Of a stretch of DNA of 64,000 bases, positions 1-10,000 are shown one piece after another. The notes below the pieces were generated by a model. It was given only the letters and a program-made list of their open reading frames with translations. It was not told where the DNA came from and did not search any database. Origin of the DNA: Chryseobacterium panacisoli (GTDB lineage Bacteria; Bacteroidota; Bacteroidia; Flavobacteriales; Weeksellaceae). Made by a program: the position numbers and the translations under genes. Location: NCBI RefSeq assembly GCF_008274625.1, contig NZ_VTRU01000008.1, positions 1 to 64,000 on the forward strand, written 5' to 3'. Position 1 is the first letter of the stretch. Each line of letters opens with the position of its first letter.

Positions 1-666
1 AGGAGTCTCAACAATACCTTTTAAATTTTATAAAGATGCATCAACTCTAAGTTTGGGCTGAAGCCATATGGAAATATTGCTTTTACATGAGAACGGGCTA
101 AAGCCCGCTCCTATTGAATAAATATTGGTTTAACCGCAGAGGACACGGATTTTCGCAGATGATCATGGAGAGCTTTTGATGAAAAAAGGATAAAATCATT
201 TCTATTGAATATAATGAACCTGTTTTAAGCAGAACTCAAGAAAACGCAACCCGAACCCCGAATCTCGGATCCCACCACTCATAATTCATAACGCATCATT
301 CATAATCCGTCTTGCCCCCTAGCCCCGATAGTAATGGTTACCCCGCAGCTTGCGTAGGAGAGTTGCAGGGTTGGAGAGTTGGAGAGCTTTAGCGTGAGGA
401 GTATGAATGATAGCGGGAAAAGGCTCCTGAAAATATAACAGATCATGAGTTACTTATTACTCATCAATTATCATTTATAATTTGAACTATTAATTATTTT
501 TTATTTATTGCGCTGATTAACAGGATGAAGGGATGACTGATAATATCCGGATATTCATTAATTTATTATCAACTTTATTCAAATACCCGGGATTTTTGTT
601 TTTTTAACTTGAAAATTGTGTAACTTAGTATTATCAAAATGATTTACGAATCTAAAAATATATAAT
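1..666. other. Gene-free repeat-rich intergenic region
   Basis: No convincing open reading frame is present. The stretch holds a two-module palindromic repeat (52-117), a run of short GGAGAGTTG-type repeats around 355-395, and AT-rich patches resembling the degenerate intergenic repeats common in Chryseobacterium. The last 60 bases are AT-rich and should carry the promoter of the secreted protein that follows; I could not place a clean TAnnTTTG box there. Confidence 0.6.
52..117. repeat. REP-like composite palindromic repeat, copy 1
   Basis: Two imperfect palindromes lie side by side: one of the type GGCTgaAGCC near 57-67 and one, CGGGCTaaAGCCCG, near 94-107, followed by CTCCTATTGAAT. The same two modules recur in the opposite orientation at 29711-29783, with more than 25 identical bases across the second module. 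This architecture resembles REP/BIME elements mobilised by REP-associated transposases, but no such transposase is in the window. Confidence 0.7.
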
Positions 667-1833
667 ATGAAAAAACATTTATTCCCTCTATTTTTATTGC
701 TATTCGGTGTGAATGCACAAGCACAGCAGGATTTCTTTGCGATTGCTGGAAAAGAGACTCAGAGTATTACTTTCAATGATTTCCGCACCATTGATGCGGC
801 TAATGGAACTTCCGGAGAGAAAGTTTTTACAGCCGATTCTTCAGCAAAAGTATTTTCCCAAACCAGGAGAGGCATTGTAGCTGAAGATAAAAATTCTTAC
901 AGTAATTCTCAAGCCATAACCCTGGCTGCCCTGGCTTATGATTCTTCGAATAATAATCTGGTGTATATGCCTATGTTTTCGTCTAATATCTATGTTTTAA
1001 ATCCACAAACTAAGGAAATTACATTGGTAGAAAATACTGTGGCAAGAGTATCGTCATGTGATATCAATTCTCATGTTACAAGAATGGCAACAGGGTATAA
1101 TGGAAGTATTTATGCCATGAATAATGCGGGAACGCAGTTTCTGGAAATCAGTAAAAAAGGTGGACAATATATAGTCAATGATCTTGGAATTGTCAAGGAT
1201 GATCCGTCTAACGGTAGAAATTCATTTACAGCTATGGAAACCGGATTTGGTGGAGATATGATTGCTGATGCAGATAATAATTTCTATGTTTTCGCAGCTT
1301 CAGGAAATGTTTTCAAGGTTCTGACAAAAGATTTAAAAGCCAGATTCGTAGGTAAAATTACCGGAATTCCTGAGAATTATTCTGTCAACGGGTCCGCTGT
1401 AAATGCTCTTGGAAAAGTGGTGATTGCCAGTGCAAAAGGAGCTGCCCTATATGAGGTAGATCTCACAACTTTACAAGCTAAGCAGCTTCCGGGAGAACAG
1501 GGGCTGCATATTTATGATCTGGCGAGTAAATATTTTGTGAATGATAAAGCTTCCGGCATCAAGGCTATGACGGATAATCTGGACATTTATCCTACAAAGG
1601 TAGATGAGCACTATATCAACGTTCATGCTAATAAGAATCTGAAAGGTAATATTAAACTGAATATCTTTGATATGTCCGGCAAAAATGTAATGACTCAGGA
1701 GTTGTCTGTAAAAGATGCTTCATTGGATGAGAAAGTATATCTTAAAGGATTGGTGAGTGGGGCTTATATTGTAAATATTACGGATGAATCCGGAAAAGCG
1801 ATATTTAATAAGAAGATTCTCGTAACAAGATAA
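667..1833 (+). CDS. Secreted protein with type IX secretion C-terminal sorting domain
   Basis: A 388-residue protein with an N-terminal signal peptide (MKKHLFPLFLLLFGVNAQA, cleavage near residue 20). The central 300 residues look like repeated beta-strand segments of a propeller-like fold (for example residues containing GSIYAMNNAG and NNFYVFAASG), but I recognise no enzyme motif. The last ~75 residues (from NLDIYPTKVDE to KKILVTR) match the T9SS type A sorting domain: a Gly-Asn-rich beta sandwich ending in a basic strand. It is therefore expected to cross the outer membrane through the type IX system and be released or surface attached. It stands alone, with a hairpin terminator just downstream. 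Function is unknown. Confidence 0.85.
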   Translation: MKKHLFPLFLLLFGVNAQAQQDFFAIAGKETQSITFNDFRTIDAANGTSGEKVFTADSSAKVFSQTRRGIVAEDKNSYSNSQAITLAALAYDSSNNNLVYMPMFSSNIYVLNPQTKEITLVENTVARVSSCDINSHVTRMATGYNGSIYAMNNAGTQFLEISKKGGQYIVNDLGIVKDDPSNGRNSFTAMETGFGGDMIADADNNFYVFAASGNVFKVLTKDLKARFVGKITGIPENYSVNGSAVNALGKVVIASAKGAALYEVDLTTLQAKQLPGEQGLHIYDLASKYFVNDKASGIKAMTDNLDIYPTKVDEHYINVHANKNLKGNIKLNIFDMSGKNVMTQELSVKDASLDEKVYLKGLVSGAYIVNITDESGKAIFNKKILVTR

Positions 1834-1860
1834 TTGCAAAATATAAGTAAGAATATAAAG

Positions 1861-1893
1861 ACCTTTTCAAATCAATTTGAAAAGGTTTTTTAA
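1861..1893 (+). terminator. Rho-independent terminator
   Basis: Perfect 11-bp stem ACCTTTTCAAA (1861-1871) with TTTGAAAAGGT (1876-1886), 4-base loop, followed by a T run. It ends the T9SS-protein transcript. Confidence 0.8.
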
Positions 1894-1959
1894 TGATTAT
1901 TTGATATTCAATAAGTTTTATTTTTCGATATTAAAATGTACTTTTATAAAAAAATATAG

Positions 1960-4611
1960 ATGAAACTATACTTTAATGTAGGATATATTGTAAAGGCTGG
2001 AGAAAATTTGCAGTTGGTAATTGGTGAGGAAGGAACTGCAGTACATGTCCATACTATGTTTTATGCTGAGAATGGATTGTGGAAATGTGAAGTTGACAAT
2101 TTCTCAAAATCAATTTCGTATCAATACCGGGTAGTCAGTGAAAAAGGCAATGTCTTAAGAGAGGAATTTGTTTCACACCATCTTAGTTTTCCTCATAATT
2201 ATAAGGAGTTTATAGTTTTTGATGAATGGAATAACAAAAACTTTCCTGAAAACTATTTAAACAATAAAATTCTTTACAATAAACTGCATGATTTTGTACC
2301 CGAAAAAATAACGGTTTTAAAAAAGCATACCCATTTATTCAGAATAGAAGCTCCTATTTATAATCCGGACTGGAGAATTGTACTCTTTGGAAGCACGGCA
2401 TCCTTAGGAAACTGGAGCTATGAAAAAGTTATTCACCTGCATCAGACAGATTTCGGAATGTGGGAAGCTTCTGTAGAAATTCCGGAGGATGAATTTATCC
2501 AGTTCAAATATTGTATTTACGATACCAAAGAAAACAGAGTCATTGATGTGGAAACCGGAGAAAACAGATTTACGGTTGCTAATCTATTAGATGATGTTCT
2601 GCAGATTGTTTCCAATCATTATTTTAGATTTAAGGGATATCAGATGTACCATGATGCCGGAGTTGCTGTTCCCGTATTCTCATTGAGAAGCGAAGGCGGT
2701 TTCGGTGTAGGGGAATTTGCGGATATTAAAAAATTGGCTGATTGGACAAAAGAAACGAATCTTGGTATTATTCAGATTCTTCCGATCAATGATACAACTG
2801 CGAATTATTCCTGGACAGATTCCTATCCTTATGCAGCGGTATCCGTTTATGCGCTGCATCCACAATATATATCATTAGAAAAGCTTGAATATTCTTTACC
2901 TAAAGAATTAGTTGAGTTGTATTTAGCTGAAAAAGAGAAGTTAAACACCCTGGATCTGATCGATTATGAAAAAATGATCGAAGGTAAATGGAAATATCTT
3001 ACCGCCATTTTCTATGCAGAAAAAGATAAAATTTATAAAGACAGAAACTTCAAAAAATTCATCAAGGATAATGAACATTGGCTTATTCCTTATTCTGCAT
3101 TCTGCGTATTGAGGGATAAATATAAAACACCCAATTTCAACGAGTGGAAAACCCACAAAAAATATATTGCAGGAAAAATCTTACAGTTCTTTACAACGAA
3201 AAACAAAGATTATGACCTCTCTATGCTTCATGCCTGGGTACAGTATCAATTGCATGTCCAGTTGAAAGATGCCGTTGATTATGCCCATAACCTGGGAATT
3301 TCGTTGAAGGGAGATCTTCCGATTGGAATTTACAGATATTCCGTAGAAGCCTGGACAGAACCGGAATTATTCGGGATGGATTTTCAGGCAGGTGCTCCAC
3401 CTGATCAGTTTACAGAACTCGGACAGAACTGGGAATTTCCGACCTACAATTGGGAAGCTATGAAAGCTGATGATTACAGATGGTGGAAAAACAGGTTCAA
3501 AGCACTGGAACAGTATTTTGATGCGATGCGAATTGATCACATTCTTGGTTTCTTCAGAATATGGAGAATGCCTGTTTCTGCCGTACAGGGGATTTTAGGG
3601 TACTTTTATCCGGCTGTTCCCATCGTTGTGGAGGAATTTAAAGCATGGCAGATTCCGTTTAATTTCGAAAGGTATTGTAAGCCTTTTATCAACAATCAGG
3701 TCTTATGGGAATATTTTGGAAAAGACAGCGGAAAAGCTCTTGAATTTATGAACCGTAATGCAGACGGAACCTATGTATTAAAAGAAGAATTCGACTCCCA
3801 GAGAAAACTGGTTAATTTCTTTAAGAAGAAATCATATGGTCCGCTTGAAGAACAATTGATTTCCCTGTGTGCCAATGTTTTGTTTTTAACAGAAGAGAGA
3901 AACGGGAAAACAGTTTATCATCCAAGGTTCAATGTGTACAATACAGAGTCTTACAAACATCTTCCCGAATTGGAGCAGAAAAGTATTTATGATCTGTATC
4001 ACGATTATTTCTTCAGAAGACAGGATCATCTCTGGTCTGAAAAAGCAATGGAAAAACTTCCTGTTATCCTCAATGCTACCAAAATGCTGATCTGCGGAGA
4101 AGACCTGGGGATGGTTCCTGCATGTGTGCCGGTTGTAATGGACGAATTAGCCATTATTGCTTTGAAGGTACAGAGAATGCCTTCTGAAAATATTCCGTTC
4201 TATAATCCTAAGAATGCAAACTATATGAATGTAGTGACAGCATCTTCACACGACAGCTCAACCTTGAGACAATGGTGGAAAGAAGATCCTGCTCTTACAC
4301 AAAAATACTTCAACCAGCAGCTCATACAGTATGGCAAGGCCCCAGCAGATCTGAGCCCTCATCTTGCAGAGATCATTATGAAGCAGCATTTATATAACGA
4401 TGCTATGCTGGCTATTTTCCCGATTCAGGAATTCCTGGCAACAGATGCAGAACTTACCAATGAGAAAATAGATAATGAAAGAATCAACAATCCTGCAGTT
4501 TTCCCACATTACTGGCGTTACAGGATGCACATAAAGCTGGAAGACCTTAAAAAGAAAGAATCTTTTAATGAAAAGATTGCTTTTTGGATAAAAGATAGTG
4601 GTAGAATGTAA
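1960..4611 (+). CDS. malQ: 4-alpha-glucanotransferase with tandem starch-binding domains (DPE2 type)
   Basis: 883 residues, much longer than plain bacterial MalQ (about 500-690). Residues ~1-100 and ~120-230 are two carbohydrate-binding modules of the CBM20 type (second one with FGSTASLGNWSYEK). The GH77 catalytic domain follows, with nucleophile Asp526 in RIDHILGF, acid/base Glu714 in CGEDLGMVP and the HDSSTLRQWW motif. The 188-residue spacing between these two residues implies the large insertion typical of plant DPE2. The enzyme should transfer glucose units between maltose and glycogen-like polymers in the cytosol; no signal peptide is visible. No other glycogen or maltose gene lies nearby. 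Family assignment is secure; the precise donor and acceptor are inferred. Confidence 0.93.
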   Translation: MKLYFNVGYIVKAGENLQLVIGEEGTAVHVHTMFYAENGLWKCEVDNFSKSISYQYRVVSEKGNVLREEFVSHHLSFPHNYKEFIVFDEWNNKNFPENYLNNKILYNKLHDFVPEKITVLKKHTHLFRIEAPIYNPDWRIVLFGSTASLGNWSYEKVIHLHQTDFGMWEASVEIPEDEFIQFKYCIYDTKENRVIDVETGENRFTVANLLDDVLQIVSNHYFRFKGYQMYHDAGVAVPVFSLRSEGGFGVGEFADIKKLADWTKETNLGIIQILPINDTTANYSWTDSYPYAAVSVYALHPQYISLEKLEYSLPKELVELYLAEKEKLNTLDLIDYEKMIEGKWKYLTAIFYAEKDKIYKDRNFKKFIKDNEHWLIPYSAFCVLRDKYKTPNFNEWKTHKKYIAGKILQFFTTKNKDYDLSMLHAWVQYQLHVQLKDAVDYAHNLGISLKGDLPIGIYRYSVEAWTEPELFGMDFQAGAPPDQFTELGQNWEFPTYNWEAMKADDYRWWKNRFKALEQYFDAMRIDHILGFFRIWRMPVSAVQGILGYFYPAVPIVVEEFKAWQIPFNFERYCKPFINNQVLWEYFGKDSGKALEFMNRNADGTYVLKEEFDSQRKLVNFFKKKSYGPLEEQLISLCANVLFLTEERNGKTVYHPRFNVYNTESYKHLPELEQKSIYDLYHDYFFRRQDHLWSEKAMEKLPVILNATKMLICGEDLGMVPACVPVVMDELAIIALKVQRMPSENIPFYNPKNANYMNVVTASSHDSSTLRQWWKEDPALTQKYFNQQLIQYGKAPADLSPHLAEIIMKQHLYNDAMLAIFPIQEFLATDAELTNEKIDNERINNPAVFPHYWRYRMHIKLEDLKKKESFNEKIAFWIKDSGRM

Positions 4612-4648
4612 ATTTAACACCTGATTATCAATTAGTTAAAAATAATTT

Positions 4649-4686
4649 AAAAGAAGTTTGATCTTATGATTTAACTTCTTTTTTTT
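4649..4686 (+). terminator. Rho-independent terminator
   Basis: AAAAGAAGTT (4649-4658) pairs with AACTTCTTTT (4673-4682) across a 14-base loop and is followed by T residues. Confidence 0.7.
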
Positions 4687-4750
4687 ATTTGTATCAAAAA
4701 GATAGAATTAAGATATTCTGCTATATATTAACCAATTAACGACTATAGAG

Positions 4751-5737
4751 ATGAAAAAAATATTTTTAGGATTAGCTTTTGGGTTGGGCGTTTTGACGTC
4801 AGCTCAGCAGTATCCGAACAATGGTTGGGGCAATGATGGTTATTATCAGAATGGAGATGGGTATTACAGCGATGAAGATGACAGAAATTATTTCCCTGAC
4901 GATTATTATTACAATTATCCTCAGGATTATTATCCAAGTGATTACTATCAAAGCTATTATAACGACTACAGAGGAAGTATCATTAATATCGACTGGAACG
5001 GATTTTTCGTACAGAACAGATTAAGTCGCTGGCAGATAGATCAGATCATGAGACTTAATAATCTGTATGCAAGTTTTACAGCTTGGAATAATTTCTACCG
5101 ATATAATCCGGACAGATGGTATTATGATAGATTTTATGCTATGGAAAGGATATTAGGACCAAGAGTATTTGTTGTTTTCCAAAATAACTATTACAGAGGT
5201 TCCAGTCCGATTGTATATTTCCAGAATTACAGAAGATCATACTATGTACCGAGATATACTGTAATGCCAAGATATAGAAATGTCAATATCAATATTTACA
5301 GAGTAGACAGATCAAGATTCCGTAGAATGGATAACCCTACTTTTGATATTGTCAGAAGAGACAACAGGGGTGGTAATGGTTTCAAAAATACGAGAACCTC
5401 AGAAAATTCAGGTTTCCGTGATAATAACGGAGGTTTTAGAAACAGCAATGGAGGGAATAGAGGAAGTGCTGACAATAACGGAGGTTTCAGAACTAATAAC
5501 AGCGGAGGATTCAGAGGAAATTCTGATAATGGAGGAACCCGAGGAAATGCCGATAATAACGGAGGATTCAGAAGTAATAACGGAGGCGGCTTCAGAGGAA
5601 ACAGTGAAGTGAGAAGAGAAGCACCTAAAAGAGAAGATAATGGCGGATTCAGAGGAAATGGAGGAAGCTCCAGACAAAGATCTGAAAGTTCTAACCGTGG
5701 TAATGGAGGCTTTAGAGGCAGCTTAGTAAAGAATTAA
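4751..5737 (+). CDS. Secreted low-complexity protein with Asn/Gly/Phe/Arg repeats
   Basis: 328 residues. A signal peptide (MKKIFLGLAFGLGVLTSAQQ) is followed by a very Tyr/Asp-rich segment (~residues 20-80), a central region with many Tyr, Arg and Trp, and a C-terminal third (from ~residue 215) made of about ten imperfect copies of NNGGFRGN or NNGGFRSN. The repeats are also visible in the DNA as an AATAACGGAGG-type periodicity. I recognise no catalytic family. The composition suggests a disordered, cationic, exported protein, possibly cell-envelope or matrix associated, but that is inference. A terminator follows at 5767. Confidence 0.8.
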   Translation: MKKIFLGLAFGLGVLTSAQQYPNNGWGNDGYYQNGDGYYSDEDDRNYFPDDYYYNYPQDYYPSDYYQSYYNDYRGSIINIDWNGFFVQNRLSRWQIDQIMRLNNLYASFTAWNNFYRYNPDRWYYDRFYAMERILGPRVFVVFQNNYYRGSSPIVYFQNYRRSYYVPRYTVMPRYRNVNINIYRVDRSRFRRMDNPTFDIVRRDNRGGNGFKNTRTSENSGFRDNNGGFRNSNGGNRGSADNNGGFRTNNSGGFRGNSDNGGTRGNADNNGGFRSNNGGGFRGNSEVRREAPKREDNGGFRGNGGSSRQRSESSNRGNGGFRGSLVKN

Positions 5738-5766
5738 TTTTCATATATTATATTTAAGTGGTGTGA

Positions 5767-5800
5767 AGGGCAGGTTTTTTATAATCTGTCCTTTTTTTGT
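5767..5800 (+). terminator. Rho-independent terminator
   Basis: AGGGCAG pairs with CTGTCCT (one G-T pair) over an AT-rich loop, followed by seven T residues. Confidence 0.65.
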
Positions 5801-5925
5801 TTGTTTGGTGATTTATTTTTGTTAAAATTTAACATTATTTATGAATTTGTTAATTTAACTTCTGTTTTAATTAATAATCAAAAAGGTATAATAACAAAAT
5901 AACAATTAATTAAATTTTAAAAAAG

Positions 5926-6375
5926 ATGAAAAAATTAGTTTTAGCAATAGCATTTATCGGAATGGGAAGTTTTGCAATGGCACAACAGACTACAACTCCA
6001 CAAGACAGACAGGCAAGAGCCGTGGAAATGAAACAGAAAATGGAGCAGAAACAGCAGGAACGCCTTGCAGAAATGAAAAAAGGCCTTAATCTGAACGAGT
6101 CTCAGGTAGCGCAGATAAAGGACCTTCAGGACAAAAGAAATGCTGAAAGAAAAGCTGAGTTTGAGAAAAATAAAGGAGATAGACAGGTTAAAATGCAGGA
6201 GATGATGGCCAAGAAAGCTCAAATGGATGCTGACATGAAAAAAATTTTAAACCCTGAACAATACGATAAATGGCAGGCTGACAGAAAAGCAAAAGCAGAA
6301 AAAGTGAAGATGGCAATGAAAGAAAGAAGAATGATGAAAAAGCCTATGAATACAGGAGCTGCTGATGTAAAATAA
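5926..6375 (+). CDS. Small periplasmic Lys/Met-rich helical protein (Spy/CpxP-like)
   Basis: 149 residues with a signal peptide (MKKLVLAIAFIGMGSFAMA, then QQTTTPQ). The mature chain is almost entirely charged helix. It contains GLNLNESQVAQIKDLQ near residues 48-63 and an LNPEQYDKWQ motif near 107, which are the paired LTxxQ-like motifs of Spy/CpxP periplasmic chaperone-type proteins and flavobacterial relatives. Mature protein is rich in Met and Lys. The role in envelope stress or metal binding is inferred from family resemblance only. Monocistronic, with its own terminator. Confidence 0.75.
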   Translation: MKKLVLAIAFIGMGSFAMAQQTTTPQDRQARAVEMKQKMEQKQQERLAEMKKGLNLNESQVAQIKDLQDKRNAERKAEFEKNKGDRQVKMQEMMAKKAQMDADMKKILNPEQYDKWQADRKAKAEKVKMAMKERRMMKKPMNTGAADVK

Positions 6376-6405
6376 CAGCTTGTAATTTTAGTTTTTTAAT
6401 GTGTT

Positions 6406-6435
6406 AAGGATGGATGTTTTTCCATCCTTTTTGTA
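6406..6435 (+). terminator. Rho-independent terminator
   Basis: AAGGATGGA (6406-6414) pairs with TCCATCCTT (6421-6429), followed by T residues. Confidence 0.8.
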
Positions 6436-6453
6436 TTAATTTTATTTAAAACC

Positions 6454-6484
6454 TTTGATTTCGGGCTTTTATTCCCTATTTTTG
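6454..6484 (+). promoter_or_regulatory. Flavobacterial promoter of the ferritin gene
   Basis: TTTG (6454-6457), 19-base spacer, TATTTTTG (6477-6484): a full match to the Bacteroidota -33/-7 signature TTTG-N19-TAnnTTTG. Transcription should start near 6491, which rules out the upstream in-frame ATG at 6455 as translation start and fixes the ferritin start at 6503. Confidence 0.8.
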
Positions 6485-6502
6485 ACTATAAATTTAATAC
6501 TT

Positions 6503-7012
6503 ATGGTTAGCGAAAAAATTGCAAAATTAATTAACGAACAAATTGCCCACGAACAATACGCCGCTCAATATTATCTTTCAATGTCTGCATGGTTTTCCGG
6601 AAAAGATCTGGATGGAATTGCCAACTATTTCAGAGTACAGAGCAAAGAAGAATTAATGCACGCAGATAAAATGTTTGATTATTTGAATGATGTAGGCGGG
6701 GAAATTATCATCGGAGAAATTCCAAAACCTCCACATGAGTTCGAAAATGCAACAGATATTTTTGAAAAAGCATTGGCACATGAGAAAATAGTTACTAAAA
6801 GTATTTTCAATATTGTAAAAAATGCCAACGATGAAGGAGATTTTGCAACAACGTCATTCCTGCAGTGGTTTATCAACGAGCAGGTAGAAGAAGAAGCCAG
6901 CGCATCTCAGTACGTAACGAAAATCAAAATGGTATGCGATAACCCATCAGCACTATACCTTTTTGACCAGGAATTATCTCAGAGAGTATTTGTTCCTGCG
7001 ACAACAGCTTAA
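6503..7012 (+). CDS. ftnA: Non-haem ferritin
   Basis: 169 residues from the start chosen at 6503; the longer frame from 6455 begins inside the promoter. Ferroxidase-centre residues Glu17, Glu50, His53, Glu94 and Gln127 are all present at the numbering of Escherichia coli FtnA. The protein assembles into a 24-mer cage that oxidises Fe(II) and stores iron in the cytosol. It is a single-gene unit with a strong promoter and a hairpin shared with the convergent addA-like gene. Gene symbol is by family; bacterial ferritin A is the best fit rather than bacterioferritin, as there is no haem-ligand methionine context. Confidence 0.95.
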   Translation: MVSEKIAKLINEQIAHEQYAAQYYLSMSAWFSGKDLDGIANYFRVQSKEELMHADKMFDYLNDVGGEIIIGEIPKPPHEFENATDIFEKALAHEKIVTKSIFNIVKNANDEGDFATTSFLQWFINEQVEEEASASQYVTKIKMVCDNPSALYLFDQELSQRVFVPATTA

Positions 7013-7033
7013 GACCGAAACTTCTCAAAATAT

Positions 7034-7067
7034 AAAACCGCTATCCAATAGAATAGCGGTTTTTATT
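7034..7067. terminator. Bidirectional terminator between convergent genes
   Basis: AAAACCGCTAT (7034-7044) pairs with ATAGCGGTTTT (7053-7063); A and T runs on both sides allow use by ferritin (+) and the helicase-nuclease gene (-). Confidence 0.8.
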
Positions 7068-7082
7068 TTTGATCTGAAAAAT

Positions 7083-10000
7083 TTAAAGATAAATAATCTG
7101 AGTTTTAAGAACCTTTTTCCCCAGATGTTCAAGAATATTCTTATAGCCTTCTACCTGTGCTTCGTCTTTGGTTTTCTGTTCACCAGTTTTAAAATCAACG
7201 ATGATATAACCTTCCTCTCCTTTTAAAATACGGTCAGGCCTGAATATATGACTTTCCCCATTTTCAGAGATCATAATGTCTTTCTCGTTGATCACTTCCC
7301 ATTTTTCATCAAAGAATTCCGCATAAGTTTTCACAATCTCCTCTAATGTAAGCTGTATTTCATTTTTTTCCTCCAGCGTAATCTGGCCTTCCAGCGCATA
7401 GCCTTCCAGCACTTTTGAAATATCTTTTTCAGTATTGATCTTTGACAAAAGCTCATGAACAAATAACCCGATCCTTACCTTCTCATTTCGCACCTGGTAA
7501 TTTTTAGATGGAGTAGCAATCTTAATAGAAGTACTTTTTTCGTTGACATTCTTAAGATCCTGAATATTCTGTGTTTTAAATAATGAAGTTTTATCTTTCG
7601 AGTTTTTTTTCAGCATTTCAGGATTCACTTCATACACATCAAACTCATCAGCCTGTTCCGGATTTTTTGTTTGAAGGAATTCAAGAAGCTCAAGGTTATT
7701 TGAGGTTTTATTGGCCTTCTGAATATAGAAAAACAGCTGCTCAACAGGTCTTGTGGTGGCAACATATTGCAGACATAGCCTGTCAATCATATTCTTATAA
7801 GAATTTTTGCTGTTGAAAAACAGGATTTCCTCATCATAAACTTCCAGATTCTTATTAAACTGGTTGATGTTCACGGATTTTAAGGCTTCATTTTCATTCG
7901 TATCAAACCAGTTGGTAAATTCACTATCCCGGTTTTTGTTGATCATAGGAATAAAAACAATGGGGAACTCCAGCCCTTTAGATTTGTGGATGGTCATGAT
8001 CTGGATTGCATCAATGTTGTCCGAAGCCTGAATGGTGTAAGAAGAAGCTTCCTCATCCCAGTATTTCAAAAACTCTTTCGTACTGGCACCCGCATTCTGG
8101 GTAAAGTTGAAAAGCATTTCCAGGAAGTTCAGTAAAAAGTCGGTCTCTTTGTTCTCAACTGAAAATTCGTTGATGTAATATTCTATGAAATTATACAGAT
8201 TAAATCTCGGAAAATTATCCTGCTTAAGCTGCAGCGAGTATTTATCCTGAATTAACTGAAGTATTTCTTCATGCCCCTCAATGTCCAGAATTTCTTTCAT
8301 TTCCAAGGTGAAATCAGGCATATGAATTTTTCCCAGTGTATTCAGATGATACATCATCATAATCAGGCAATGTTTATTCTTAGGATTAAGTTCCCATCGC
8401 AGAAATTCAATCACAGCTTTTAACGTATTGGAAAGTTCCAGCGTAAGGCCTTTATCGGAAATTGTTTTAATATTCGTTTCCTCACCGCGATATTTAACTT
8501 TTAAATTTCCCAGTTTCTGAGAATAGCTGAAAATATCAAAATTTCCACGGCAAAGGATAGTGATGTCAGAAAACTTAAAGCCATTGTCCAGACATTCCTG
8601 AATATCTTTCCGCATTCTTTCTGAAGTATCGTTGTAGAACTCTTCATTTGTAAGATTGTCGATCAGGTTTACCTTTACACGCCCGTCAATTTTTGATTTT
8701 GGACTTTGTTCAGCATCTTCCCCGAAAATATTCTGATGTTCTTCCAAAAGTCCTTCAGAATGAAAACGGTACAGCTCATTGTTAAAATGTACAATATTTC
8801 TGGCACTTCTCCAGTTGTCCTTTAATACAAGAAGCTCAGCTTCCTTTGGTGAAAATTCTTTTTTGTTGATAATATCCAGCATCAGTTTACTTTCTCCGCC
8901 ACGGAATCTGTAAATACTTTGCTTGGGATCACCTACCAATGTAAACGAAGTATGTTCCGTAGAAACACTATGATCTCTCAATGGAACAAAATTTTGCCAC
9001 TGCAGTTCTGACGTGTCCTGAAACTCATCAAAGAAATAATGCTGAAACTGTGCGCCTACCTTTTCGTAAATAAAAGCAGAAGGTTCATTTTTAAGATTTT
9101 CGTTGATCAGGATATTGAATTTAGAAAGAAGAACAAGATCATTTTCCTCTTCAATTTTTTGAAGTTCATCCTGAATATCTTTGTTTACCTTTAAAGGCAG
9201 AAGAGCAGATAATACTTTCTCTTTCTTTTGAGTCTCAATGTACAGAAGAATCAGTTTCATTCTGTTATCAAGAAGCTGGTCAAGAATCTCAAAAATTTCA
9301 GATTCTTTATGCTTTGATTTTGAAGAGGCTCCCTTTCTGTAATTGTTGATAACAGATTCTTCCTGTGTAGTAGGAAAAGGAAAACCGGCTCTTTTCTGCT
9401 GGTAAAAATCTATAACCTTAGTAAAGAAACCTCCGATTCCGTTTTTACCCTGTGCAAAATCTTCAATATCAATATTTCTGGATTTAAATAATTCAATAGA
9501 ACCGGCTGCAAGTTCTGCAGACTGTTTTTTATTGAGAACAATTTCTTTACGAAGCGTATTTTTTATATTTTCATAATTGGCATCGTCAAAACTCTTATTG
9601 CTTTTCAGATGCTCATAGTGAATATCCTTTACAAATTCTTTTGCCGAATCATAAAGATTTTTATTAAGATTAATTCTTTCATTGTTTTCAAGACTATAAT
9701 CTACATAGTCCATGAAAGAATTGGAAATCGTTTCATTTTCCCCGATCTGGTCCAGCATTTTATCAACCGCTTCTATCAAAAAAGGTTCAGCTTCAATTTC
9801 AAGATTAAAATTTTTAGCCAGTCCCAATTCATAAGAAAAGCTTCTTACCAGCCTTGAATTAAAACGGTCAATAGTTCCGATATTCAATGTGGAATAATTG
9901 TGGAGAACATAATCCAGCAGTTTCTTAGAACGGTGATGAAGTTCATCAATTGTAATTTTTAGTCCCTGTTCTTCAAATGCTTTCTGAATATTTTTCAGAT

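Noticed and set aside
5343-5677. Two low-complexity frames inside the repeat protein gene
   Set aside because: They are alternative-frame and antisense translations of the repetitive DNA.
5400-5720. Possible CRISPR-like or direct-repeat array
   Set aside because: The repeats encode the NNGGFRGN peptide unit, vary in length and have no unique spacers; they are a coding tandem repeat.
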